Positions 1 to 6,242 of a stretch of DNA of 10,083 nt are shown here, piece by piece; within the stretch, counting starts at the first letter, position 1; every line of letters starts with the position of its first letter. This DNA comes from Acholeplasmataceae bacterium (GTDB lineage: Bacteria > Bacillota > Negativicutes > Acidaminococcales > Acidaminococcaceae). Below the pieces are notes generated by a model. It searched no databases and had not been told where the DNA came from. It was given only the letters and a program-made list of their open reading frames with translations. A program made the position numbers and the translations under genes. The stretch is from NCBI GenBank assembly GCA_012719555.1, contig JAAYAE010000083.1:1-10083 (forward strand), given 5' to 3'.

Positions 1-1
1 G

Positions 2-112
2 TTTATATATAGAAAGAAAAAATATTATATTGTCCCTTTAACAGGACTTTATATGGGAAAAGTAATGTTAGCCGTTGCTAATGCTTGTGTTATAGGTTCA
101 GGAGAAGTATAA
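2..112 (+). CDS. 3' end of an unidentified gene (partial)
   Basis: A reading frame open from the window edge runs in frame 2 to a TAA at 110-112. It encodes a 36-residue tail that starts with a basic Arg-Lys-Lys-Lys stretch and ends with LAVANACVIGSGEV. The last part is hydrophobic and gene-like, and the frame stops about 65 bases before a strong promoter, which fits the end of an upstream gene. Too little is visible to name a family. It could also be chance in AT-rich DNA. Confidence 0.4.
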   Translation, partial: FIYRKKKYYIVPLTGLYMGKVMLAVANACVIGSGEV

Positions 113-176
113 TTAAGGTGTTACGAAAGATAAAATAATTCATAGTGAGTATTTAAATAATGTAACAATTAAATGC

Positions 177-205
177 TTGAAATTTAGGTACTAGACATCT
201 ATAAT
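177..205 (+). promoter_or_regulatory. Sigma-A-type promoter for the polysaccharide operon
   Basis: TTGAAA at 177-182 (one mismatch to the -35 consensus) and a perfect TATAAT at 200-205 are separated by exactly 17 bases. Transcription would start near 212 and give a leader of about 85 bases before the ATG at 297. It is the best promoter match seen in the window and precedes the first complete gene, so it probably drives the cluster. AT-rich DNA yields chance matches, but the ideal spacing and position favour a real site. Confidence 0.65.
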
Positions 206-222
206 TATCATTTATTTCCCTA

Positions 223-258
223 AAAAACAGCACAAATTATTTATAATTTACTGTTTTT
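223..258 (+). promoter_or_regulatory. AT-rich leader hairpin before the dehydratase gene
   Basis: AAAAACAG (223-230) pairs with CTGTTTTT (251-258). Inside it AAATTAT (234-240) pairs with ATAATTT (243-249) across a two-base TT loop. The 3' arm runs into GTTT, so it looks like a weak intrinsic terminator or attenuator. It lies between the promoter and the first gene. The stem has only two G-C pairs, so it may be a terminator for the upstream gene, a leader attenuator, or a by-product of AT-rich sequence. Confidence 0.35.
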
Positions 259-296
259 GTTTAGAAATTACTATATAATTGAAGAGGGAGAGTTTT

Positions 297-2120
297 ATGC
301 GACGTTATTTGCTACCATTGTTTTTAATGGTTTTTGACATATTGTTGATTATAGGTGCCTCTATAACCAGTCTGTTCATGCGTTTTGATTCTACGATTTT
401 TGACCGCTATATTCCTAATTTGGTCACAGAATTGCCGTTTTTGATTTGTTCTTACTTGTTGTTTTTCTACATGTTTAGAATATATCGACGTATTTGGCGT
501 TATGCAGGTATTAAAGAGCTGCTGGCTATTGTGTTTTCTTCTTTATGTGGAGCAGTTTTGTTTATGCTAATTTCAGATACTATGGCTATTTTCATACCAC
601 ACTCGGTGCATGTTCTGACATTTTTCATAGTAGTTGCCGGGGTTTGTTCCAGCCGTTTGGTATTAAGGTATTTCATGATACTTTCTGAACGCGAAAAAAT
701 AAACGATGGCAGCAAGAAACCAGTGTTGATTATAGGTGCCGGCGATGCAGGAAATCTTATTGCCAGAGATATAGCGCAGTTTCACAATCGTGGCCGAAAA
801 ATTATTGGCTTTATTGACGATGATGTGCACAAGCAAGGCAATTTGTGTATGGGCATACCGGTTATCGGTGGCAGTTCCAAATTGGAAGCAACTGTGCAAA
901 AATATGGCGTAAAAGAAATATTTATAGCAATTCCTTCTCTGCCACAGGAAAAAATAAGGAAAATAGCGAATTTATGTAGTACAATTAAATGTGAGACGAA
1001 AATACTTCCAGGGTTATACTCTTTATTGGATAAAAATATTACTTTTCGTGATTTACGTCCGGTTGGCGTAGAAGATCTGCTCCAGAGAGAGCCGGTGCAG
1101 CTTGACCTAGCTATGGTGGCAAATTATTTGACAGATAAATGCGTTTTGGTAACTGGTGCCGGAGGATCTATTGGCAGTGAGCTATGTAGGCAGATTATGC
1201 TGCTCAAACCCTCTCGTTTGCTTTTATTGGGACGAGGAGAAAATAGTATTTATGAGATTCACCGAGAATTAAAGGCCCTATATGGTGGTGAGCGTTTACT
1301 GCCTTTAATAGTGAACATTACTAATGAAGAAAAAATTAAAGAAATCTTTGCTAAATATAAACCACAAGTGGTATTTCATGCTGCTGCCCATAAACATGTT
1401 CCTCTTATGGAAAGAAATGTATCTGAGGCCATATATAATAATGTTTTTGGCAGTTGGAAATTAGCGAAAGCTGCAGGAGAAAACGGCACAGAAGTTTTTA
1501 TTATGATTTCTACAGATAAGGCAGTAAACCCCACCAGCGTCATGGGCGCTACCAAGCGTGTTCCAGAAAAAATAATACAGGCAGCAACAAATATTTATGC
1601 AACTAAATATGTTGCCGTGCGCTTTGGCAATGTTCTTGGCAGTCGTGGCAGTGTGGTTCCTTTGTTCAAGGAACAGATAGCTGCAGGGGGACCGGTAACG
1701 GTTACAGACCCAGAAATGAAACGCTATTTTATGACTATTCCCGAGGCCTCTCAGCTTGTTTTGCAGGCCGGGTCTATGGGGAAAGGCGGGGAAGTATTCG
1801 TTTTGGATATGGGAGAGCCGGTTAAAATATTGGATTTGGCCAAAAATATGATTAGGCTATCCGGTTTCGAGCCGGATGTGGATATTCCCATTCATTTCAC
1901 TGGGTTACGACCTGGGGAAAAGCTATTTGAGGAGCTTATGAGTGCCACGGAAGGGAATATGGCAACAATGCATAAGAAGATTTACCGTGCGGATCTTAAG
2001 TGTGAGGACCCTAACAAATTGCGTGGTCAGTTGACAAAATTAACTGAACTGAGGGATGAAGCTGAAATTATCGAATTTTTAAAGGAAATTGTGCCGAATT
2101 ACACGCCAAATCATTTCTAG
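297..2120 (+). CDS. Membrane-bound nucleotide-sugar 4,6-dehydratase (CapD/WbpM/PglF type)
   Basis: This 607-residue protein would convert a UDP-N-acetyl sugar (probably UDP-GlcNAc) to its 4-keto-6-deoxy form at the inner membrane. About four membrane segments lie in residues 5-125. A first Rossmann motif is IIGAGDAG (145-152). The second, catalytic SDR domain has TGAGGSIG (286-293) binding NAD(P), and the motif STDKAVNPTSVMGATKR (405-421). Here Asp407-Lys408 are kept and Met416 plus Lys420 stand where short SDRs have Tyr-x3-Lys; a Met at this place is known for large WbpM-like members. Length matches the long family form. The ATG at 297 is chosen because GGGAG (286-290) sits 6 bases upstream; an in-frame TTG at 279 would lie before that site. 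It is first in the operon after the promoter, and the phosphatase gene starts 12 bases after its stop. Confidence 0.93.
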   Translation: MRRYLLPLFLMVFDILLIIGASITSLFMRFDSTIFDRYIPNLVTELPFLICSYLLFFYMFRIYRRIWRYAGIKELLAIVFSSLCGAVLFMLISDTMAIFIPHSVHVLTFFIVVAGVCSSRLVLRYFMILSEREKINDGSKKPVLIIGAGDAGNLIARDIAQFHNRGRKIIGFIDDDVHKQGNLCMGIPVIGGSSKLEATVQKYGVKEIFIAIPSLPQEKIRKIANLCSTIKCETKILPGLYSLLDKNITFRDLRPVGVEDLLQREPVQLDLAMVANYLTDKCVLVTGAGGSIGSELCRQIMLLKPSRLLLLGRGENSIYEIHRELKALYGGERLLPLIVNITNEEKIKEIFAKYKPQVVFHAAAHKHVPLMERNVSEAIYNNVFGSWKLAKAAGENGTEVFIMISTDKAVNPTSVMGATKRVPEKIIQAATNIYATKYVAVRFGNVLGSRGSVVPLFKEQIAAGGPVTVTDPEMKRYFMTIPEASQLVLQAGSMGKGGEVFVLDMGEPVKILDLAKNMIRLSGFEPDVDIPIHFTGLRPGEKLFEELMSATEGNMATMHKKIYRADLKCEDPNKLRGQLTKLTELRDEAEIIEFLKEIVPNYTPNHF

Positions 2121-2132
2121 GGGGGATAGCAT

Positions 2133-2924
2133 ATGATTGATGTTCATGCACATATTTTAGATGGGGTTGACGATGGAGCCCAGAGTATGACGGACTCTAT
2201 TGAGCTTTTGCGCATGGCAGCTGATAGTGGTACTACAGATATTATCGCTACCCCTCATTTAATTGAGGGAGCTAGTCACTTAAGCTGGGAAACAATTAAA
2301 GAAAAAACAGATGTTTTGAATGGGAATGCTCTTTCTGCCGGCATTCCTATTCGTGTTCATACGGGGGCAGAAATAGAACTGAATTTGGATATGCTGGATA
2401 TGATTGAAAAAGGCCAAGGTGGGTATTGCCTAGCAGGCAGTAAATATATTTTAGTGGAATTACCTATGGAATCTATTCCTCGGTGCGCTGACGATTTTTT
2501 TTATGAGTTGCAACTTCGCGATTTAGTCCCGGTATTAGCTCATCCTGAAAGACACAGCAATCTGCAAAAGCATCCGGAAATTTTACTTGTATGGGTACAG
2601 CATGGCATATTATTGCAATGCAACGCAGGCAGTTTTACGGGGATGTTTGGAACAAAAGCTCAGGCTTTTGCTGAAATTTTGCTCAATAATAACATGGTTC
2701 ATTTTTTAGGCAGCGATGCCCACAAAATAGAACGGCGCAATACTGACATGAGGGAAGCAGTGGCTAGGATGAAGACACTGGTTTCGGAATTGTATGTTGA
2801 ACAAATAGTTGCTGCCAATCCACAAGCTATTTTGGATAATAGATTGCTGGATATTGTAGTGCCTAAAGAAATTGTGGAGCCAAAAGCGGAGAGAAAAGGA
2901 TTTTTTGGAAAATTTTGGAGATAA
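2133..2924 (+). CDS. cpsB: PHP-family tyrosine-protein phosphatase (CpsB/YwqE type)
   Basis: A metal-dependent phosphatase of 263 residues that would remove phosphate from the tyrosine cluster of the kinase encoded at 6239-6970, so setting polymer length and export. The PHP metal-site motifs are all visible: HAH (5-7), ATPH with His42, Glu80 in GAEIELN, LAHPERH (135-141, His137 and Glu139) and GSDAH (193-197, Asp195 and His197). Length fits the family (about 250). The start is supported by a G-rich ribosome site at 2120-2125, 7 bases ahead. The C-terminus is basic (KAERKGFFGKFWR), possibly membrane-associating. No frameshift or missing metal ligand is seen. The symbol is the family name; the kinase as substrate is inferred from the shared cluster. 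Confidence 0.93.
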   Translation: MIDVHAHILDGVDDGAQSMTDSIELLRMAADSGTTDIIATPHLIEGASHLSWETIKEKTDVLNGNALSAGIPIRVHTGAEIELNLDMLDMIEKGQGGYCLAGSKYILVELPMESIPRCADDFFYELQLRDLVPVLAHPERHSNLQKHPEILLVWVQHGILLQCNAGSFTGMFGTKAQAFAEILLNNNMVHFLGSDAHKIERRNTDMREAVARMKTLVSELYVEQIVAANPQAILDNRLLDIVVPKEIVEPKAERKGFFGKFWR

Positions 2925-2968
2925 AGTTTCTCTAACTTACCTATGTATTATATTATGGGAGGATTGCA

Positions 2969-3649
2969 ATGAAAAGGATAATATCAATACTTTTATTTGT
3001 TTTTGCATTAATGTTTGCGAATCTGGTGTTTGCCTCCGAGTATATTATGTGTCCCGGTGATCAACTAGACATTATAGTTATGGGTGTCCCGGAAATGAGT
3101 ACAGGATATACTAGTTCCGGAACTACAACGTTAGTTCCTACCACCCCACAAAATAAATATGTTGTACGGCCTGATGGCAAGGTGTCTTTTCAGCTAATTG
3201 GAGAGGTTGATACTACAGGTCTTACTGTTAGCCAGTTCACCAAGGTATTGCAGGAAAAATTAGCAAAATATATCGTTAATCCGCAAATTAGTGTAAATAT
3301 TATTCAGCTTGGAACTACTAGAGTTTATGTTTTTGGCGAGGTTAATAAACCAGGACTTTATGAACTGCAAAAATCCCATAACCTGTTAGATGCGGTGGGT
3401 ATTGCCAACGGGTTTACCAAAGACGCAGCCAAAAAGAATGTTTTCCTTATTCGTCGTGATAAGCAAAATGAGCCCATTAAATTAAACCTAAATGACCTGC
3501 TAACTAAAGGCGATACTAGCCAAAACTATGTACTAGGCGAAGGCGATGTTGTTTATCTGACCAGCAATGGCAGAATTGACTTTGCAAGAGATATAGCCCC
3601 GATATTCTCTGCAGCTTACTATGCAAATAAGATAAAAAATAACGACTAA
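2969..3649 (+). CDS. SLBB-domain polysaccharide export protein (Wza-like, short)
   Basis: A secreted protein of 226 residues for moving polysaccharide through the periplasm and outer membrane. Residues 1-22 form a signal peptide (Lys-Arg, a hydrophobic core, cut probably after VFA). The polysaccharide-export domain follows (about 26-115, with PGDQLDIIVMG and YVVRPDGKVSF), then one SLBB domain (about 118-165) containing VYVFGEVNKPGLYEL. No lipobox cysteine is seen, and the protein is much shorter than E. coli Wza, lacking further SLBB repeats and a clear C-terminal amphipathic helix. It may therefore be a periplasmic adaptor instead of the outer-membrane pore. GGGAGG at 2957-2962 lies 6 bases before the ATG. 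The need for an outer membrane supports a diderm host. Confidence 0.9.
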   Translation: MKRIISILLFVFALMFANLVFASEYIMCPGDQLDIIVMGVPEMSTGYTSSGTTTLVPTTPQNKYVVRPDGKVSFQLIGEVDTTGLTVSQFTKVLQEKLAKYIVNPQISVNIIQLGTTRVYVFGEVNKPGLYELQKSHNLLDAVGIANGFTKDAAKKNVFLIRRDKQNEPIKLNLNDLLTKGDTSQNYVLGEGDVVYLTSNGRIDFARDIAPIFSAAYYANKIKNND

Positions 3650-3662
3650 TTAAAAACAGAAT

Positions 3663-3877
3663 AAGTTGCATCCTCTTAGTCTCTCCTAGTAGGAGAGGTG
3701 GCATCAGTGTCTTGCTGATGACGGAGAGGTTTGTGACTTCATGTGCAGTATCCGCTGACGCGGAAGTGCAGCTTTTGCTTCGCAAAGTGCAGTTGCTCCT
3801 ATGGAGCGTGCAGTAAGTAGAACAGTTAAGTTGTGCCATTAAGTTGAATCATATTAGTCTCTCCTAGTAGGAGAGGT
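3663..3877. repeat. Pair of 37-base direct repeats, each with a CTCTCC palindrome
   Basis: Positions 3663-3699 and 3841-3877 match at 34 of 37 bases. Each ends with the palindrome CTCTCCTAGTAGGAGAG (3681-3697 and 3859-3875). A 12-base piece, GGAGAGGTTTGT, occurs at 3723-3734 and again at 3870-3881. Between the two GGAGAGGT copies at 3692-3699 and 3723-3730 lies a hairpin with arms CATCAG (3702-3707) and CTGATG (3715-3720). The block thus uses the same hairpin-plus-constant-rung design as the neighbouring arrays, with a different rung. The direct repeats bracket the GTGCAG array and could reflect duplication during insertion or growth of the array. Confidence 0.75.
3735..3813 (+). repeat. Left hairpin array, GTGCAG rungs (element 1)
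   Basis: GTGCAG occurs at 3743, 3766, 3787 and 3808, at a 21-23 base period. The rungs separate three hairpins: TCCGC/GCGGA (3751-3764), TTTGC/GCAAA (3774-3786) and GCTCC/GGAGC (3795-3807), with loops of 3-4 bases. The 81-base block 3735-3815 matches 6998-7078 of element 2 with eight differences, mostly in loops. The first rung extends to CATGTGCAG (3740-3748), the exact complement of CTGCACATG at 4511-4519 and 4684-4692 on the other side of the small gene. Confidence 0.85.
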
Positions 3878-3892
3878 TTGTAAATGGCACAA
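3831..3892 (+). repeat. Long hairpin enclosing the second CTCTCC palindrome
   Basis: TTGTGCCATT (3831-3840) and AATGGCACAA (3883-3892) are perfect 10-base inverted complements. They enclose the second copy of the 37-base direct repeat and its inner palindrome (3859-3875). The right arm runs directly into the first GTGAAG rung at 3893. The sequence forms a two-storey hairpin between the GTGCAG and GTGAAG arrays. Confidence 0.7.
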
Positions 3893-3985
3893 GTGAAGTT
3901 ATGCTACGCATAAGTGAAATGCGACTAACGTAGCAGTGAAGTGTTAGCAAGCTAACAGTTATGGAAAGTTTTCGTTCCGGAAACT
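3893..3985 (+). repeat. Left hairpin array, GTGAAG then GTTATGG rungs (element 1)
   Basis: Rungs are GTGAAG (3893), GTGAA (3914), GTGAAG (3936) and GTTATGG (3958), 21-22 bases apart. Hairpins between them are TTATGC/GCATAA (3899-3913), TGCGAC/GTAGCA with one mismatch (3920-3935), TGTTAGC/GCTAACA (3942-3957), and finally AGTTTTCG/CGGAAACT (3967-3985, one G-T pair). The array ends 28 bases before the small gene's ATG, so the gene sits at the centre of the symmetric structure. Confidence 0.85.
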
Positions 3986-4013
3986 AATATGAACAAGGGA
4001 ACGATACTTAGAC

Positions 4014-4358
4014 ATGGCAAAATCAAAACTACTAAACATTTCAACAGACTTAGCAATCGATATTATTAACTTATCTAGGAAACTACAGCAGGAGAAAGAA
4101 TTTATTATTTCTAATCAAATTGGCAGAAGTGGTACTTCAATCGGTGCGAATATAAGAGAGGCACAATACGCACAGAGTAAGGCGGATTTTATTAGTAAAT
4201 TTAAAATAGCCTTGAAAGAAGCCAATGAAACAGCATATTGGCTACACATACTGCTGAAGACAGAATGTATTGATAATGGTGTTTGCAAGGAACTGAATTC
4301 TAAATGTAGTACAATAAGGTTCCTTTTAATATCTTCAATAAAGACTGCAAGTAAATAA
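4014..4358 (+). CDS. Four-helix-bundle protein of the S23/IVP (Avd-like) family
   Basis: A small protein of 114 residues, the usual family length. The family signature is clear: QIGRSGTSIGANIREAQYA (35-53), then the conserved stretch around residues 57-80 (ADFISKF, IALKEANETAYWL), in a protein that should be almost all helix. Relatives are encoded in intervening sequences of 23S rRNA genes and include Avd, the RNA- and reverse-transcriptase-binding partner of diversity-generating retroelements. The biochemical role of most members is unknown, so function here is open; RNA binding is an inference. No reverse transcriptase is in the window. The gene lies between mirrored hairpin arrays and interrupts a polysaccharide operon to which it has no known link. 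AAGGGA (3995-4000) is 13 bases before the ATG, a weak ribosome site. Confidence 0.88.
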   Translation: MAKSKLLNISTDLAIDIINLSRKLQQEKEFIISNQIGRSGTSIGANIREAQYAQSKADFISKFKIALKEANETAYWLHILLKTECIDNGVCKELNSKCSTIRFLLISSIKTASK

Positions 4359-4363
4359 ATTCA

Positions 4364-4533
4364 GTTTTCGGCACGAAAACATCCATAACTTAGCCGTAGG
4401 CTAACTTCACTGCTCGAAGAGCACTTCACTTGCAACTGCGTTGCAACTTCACTGGCACATAGTGCCACTTCACTGCTTTTCTACTGCACTTTGCAACTTT
4501 GTTGCAAAAACTGCACATGCCTTTTCACTTCAC
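4364..4533 (+). repeat. Right hairpin array, CCATAAC/CTTCAC/CTGCAC rungs (element 1, inner)
   Basis: Starting 5 bases after the small gene, hairpin GTTTTCG/CGAAAAC (4364-4380) is followed by rung CCATAAC (4383-4389), the exact complement of GTTATGG at 3958. CTTCAC rungs follow at 4405, 4424, 4447 and 4468, then CTGCAC at 4484 and 4511, then CTTCAC at 4528. Hairpins between are TTAGCC/GGCTAA (4390-4404), TGCTC/GAGCA (4411-4423), TTGCAAC/GTTGCAA (4430-4446), TGGCAC/GTGCCA (4453-4467) and TTTGCAAC/GTTGCAAA (4490-4508). Near the gene, rung order mirrors the left side. Confidence 0.85.
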
Positions 4534-4567
4534 AGCTTTATTCTTTACCCGTTTTTCTCTAATTCCC

Positions 4568-4742
4568 AGTTTTCGAATGAAAACTACCATAACTTTCGAG
4601 CTAGCTCGAAAAGCTGCACTCCGCAAAGCGGAAGCTGCACTACGGCTTTGCCGTAACTGCACTTTGCGACTTTGTTGCAAAAGCTGCACATGCTCTTCTC
4701 CTTCACAGGAAACAACGTTTCCGTTTCACAGCAGTGTGAAAC
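4568..4742 (+). repeat. Second right hairpin array, CCATAAC/CTGCAC rungs (element 1, outer)
   Basis: A further right-handed module begins with hairpin AGTTTTC/GAAAACT (4568-4585) and CCATAAC (4587-4593). The 18-base perfect palindrome TTTCGAGCTAGCTCGAAA (4594-4611) follows, then CTGCAC at 4614, 4635, 4657 and 4684 and CTTCAC at 4701. Hairpins are TCCGC/GCGGA (4620-4632), TACGGC/GCCGTA (4641-4655), TTTGCGAC/GTTGCAAA (4663-4681), GGAAAC/GTTTCC (4708-4722) and GTTTCACA/TGTGAAAC (4723-4742). Its four CTGCAC rungs match in number the four GTGCAG rungs at 3743-3813. The 34 bases before it (4534-4567) are pyrimidine-rich and show no structure. Confidence 0.85.
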
Positions 4743-4763
4743 ACTGCGAGACTTTACTTTATT

Positions 4764-4768
4764 GGAGG
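4764..4768 (+). promoter_or_regulatory. Ribosome binding site that sets the start of the Wzz-type gene
   Basis: GGAGG at 4764-4768 lies only one base before an in-frame TTG at 4770, too close for initiation, and 10 bases before a second in-frame TTG at 4779. The second start gives the N-terminus (M)DENTIDLREL, typical of Wzz/CpsC proteins, so 4779 is preferred. The last hairpin of the array ends 21 bases before this site. Confidence 0.7.
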
Positions 4769-4778
4769 TTTGCCCATC

Positions 4779-6242
4779 TTGGACGAGAATACGATAGACT
4801 TACGCGAACTAGCGAACATGCTCATCAAAAATTTACGCAAGATTTGTATTATCACAGGCACTTTTGTGTCTATTGCTATTATCTACTTAATCATTGCTTC
4901 CCCGATTTACGAATCGGATTCTTTACTGCGTATTAAGCAGCCCAAAGGGCTGGGAGACTCTTTACTAGACGTTGTTCCCGGTGCTAGCACATCTATGACT
5001 GCCCAACTTATGAGTACAGACGCGGAAATATTGAAAAGCCGTAGTGTTATAGAGCCGGTAATCGTTGCCACAGAGCAGGCAGACAAAGATGGCAATTACC
5101 CAAATTACGATGCTTATGTCAAAGGCCGTATTACGACGACTCCTTTTAAAAATACAGAAATATTGAAGCTGTCTGTTACCGCCAAAAGCCCGGAAGCAGC
5201 ACAAAGAGCCAATAAACTCATTGTAAATGGCTTTTTGGATCGTTTAACGGAATTATCTCGTAGTGAGCAGCGTGTAACCAAGGATTTTATTGCCGGTCGC
5301 GTTGTGGAGTCCCGTGCTGAACTAGACAAAGCAGAAGAAAATCTGCAAAAATATAAAAAGGAAAATCACATCCTAGATCCTTCAGACAGTGCTAAGCTCC
5401 TAGCGGATAGATTGACCTTGGTAGATAAGACTAATGCGGAAAACCAAGTGGACATGGCCACTGCCCAGGCACGGCTATCTGCCATTAATGAGCAGCTGGG
5501 AGGAGCAGGAGCGGCTAGTGCCGATAGTTCCACTATTAAGCAATATAATACTAGATTAGCGGAACTGGAAATGACCAGAATAGGCTATTTGGATAAATAT
5601 ACAGAGAAACATCCTGTTATGAAAGATTTAGACGAACAAATCGCAGGAGTTAAAGAAAAATTGAATTCTGAGATTGCCAAGGCTGTTTCCCTTCAAGCGC
5701 CTACCGATAATCCTGTGCATCAGGGGCTTTTGGCAGGCAAATTCCAAAGCGAGGCAGAAATCGCCATAGCGAAAAAGAAAGTAGAAGCCCTTGCGGCCAT
5801 AGAAAAATCAAATAAAAAAGAAATCGAATCCTTGCCGGCTCTAGAACAGGGTTTTCTCAAGGTGCAGCGAGATGCCAATGTTGCCCAGGAAATTTACGTT
5901 ATGCTGGCCAAACGCCTAGAAGAGGCTAAGGTAGCCGAGGTAATGGTTTCTAATGAAGTGCAAGTAGTAGATACGGCGACACTGCCGGAAAACCCGGTAA
6001 AGCCACGTAAAGGGTTAACTTTGCTATTGTCCTTACTGTTAGGTATTATGGCCGGTTGTGGTTATGCTATTGCCTACGAAATGCTAAATCGCAAGATTCG
6101 CACACCGGAAGATGTAGAAAACTATTTAGGTTTACCACTATTGGGCAGCATTCCTGATACAGCATCTATGGATAAAGCACTGGCCGATAAACGCAAAAAA
6201 CCAAGCCTATATGAAAAAGCACGGAGGTTGTTGCAGAAATGA
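4779..6242 (+). CDS. Wzz/CpsC-type polysaccharide chain-length protein
   Basis: An inner-membrane polysaccharide co-polymerase of 487 residues that sets chain length and activates the tyrosine kinase encoded next. The N-terminal motif ENTIDLREL (3-11) precedes membrane segment 1 (about 22-40). A long periplasmic region follows, rich in Ala, Glu and Lys heptads and predicted coiled coil (about 140-390). Then comes a proline-rich PENPVKP motif and membrane segment 2 (about 412-432). The cytoplasmic tail of about 50 residues (with RTPEDVENYLGLPLLGSIPD) resembles the short linker that joins Wzz to the kinase in one-chain Wzc proteins. The start is a TTG placed by the upstream GGAGG site. The stop overlaps the kinase start as ATGA (6239-6242), which points to coupled translation. 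Confidence 0.92.
   Translation: MDENTIDLRELANMLIKNLRKICIITGTFVSIAIIYLIIASPIYESDSLLRIKQPKGLGDSLLDVVPGASTSMTAQLMSTDAEILKSRSVIEPVIVATEQADKDGNYPNYDAYVKGRITTTPFKNTEILKLSVTAKSPEAAQRANKLIVNGFLDRLTELSRSEQRVTKDFIAGRVVESRAELDKAEENLQKYKKENHILDPSDSAKLLADRLTLVDKTNAENQVDMATAQARLSAINEQLGGAGAASADSSTIKQYNTRLAELEMTRIGYLDKYTEKHPVMKDLDEQIAGVKEKLNSEIAKAVSLQAPTDNPVHQGLLAGKFQSEAEIAIAKKKVEALAAIEKSNKKEIESLPALEQGFLKVQRDANVAQEIYVMLAKRLEEAKVAEVMVSNEVQVVDTATLPENPVKPRKGLTLLLSLLLGIMAGCGYAIAYEMLNRKIRTPEDVENYLGLPLLGSIPDTASMDKALADKRKKPSLYEKARRLLQK

Noticed and set aside
279..296. TTG start for the dehydratase
   Set aside because: It lies before the ribosome site; the ATG at 297 is correctly spaced from GGGAG.
2872..3060. Small + strand frame across the phosphatase/export junction
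   Set aside because: It overlaps two well-supported genes out of frame and has no ribosome site or family signal.
3516..3839. Minus-strand frame of 107 codons over the left array
   Set aside because: It is a translation of the hairpin repeats (repeated Cys-Thr, Arg-Ser motifs) and of the antisense of the export gene.
4014..4358. Avd of a diversity-generating retroelement
   Set aside because: The protein family fits, but there is no reverse transcriptase and no template/variable repeat pair in the window.
3735..4742. CRISPR array
   Set aside because: The constant part is only 6-7 bases, the 'spacers' are themselves palindromes, and orientation flips at the centre. No cas genes are present.
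3663..4742. Ordinary insertion sequence
   Set aside because: No transposase and no clean terminal inverted repeats with target duplications; the inverted symmetry is spread over many short rungs.
4708..4742. Intrinsic terminators at the last hairpins of the arrays
   Set aside because: The stems are not followed by T-runs, and nearly every unit forms a hairpin, so they are better explained as array units.
4441..4936. Two overlapping + strand open frames (4441-4656 and 4499-4936) through the right arrays
   Set aside because: Their residues (repeated Cys-Thr-Leu, Phe-Val-Ala-Lys) come directly from the repeated rungs and hairpins, there is no ribosome site, and the second runs into the Wzz gene in the wrong frame.
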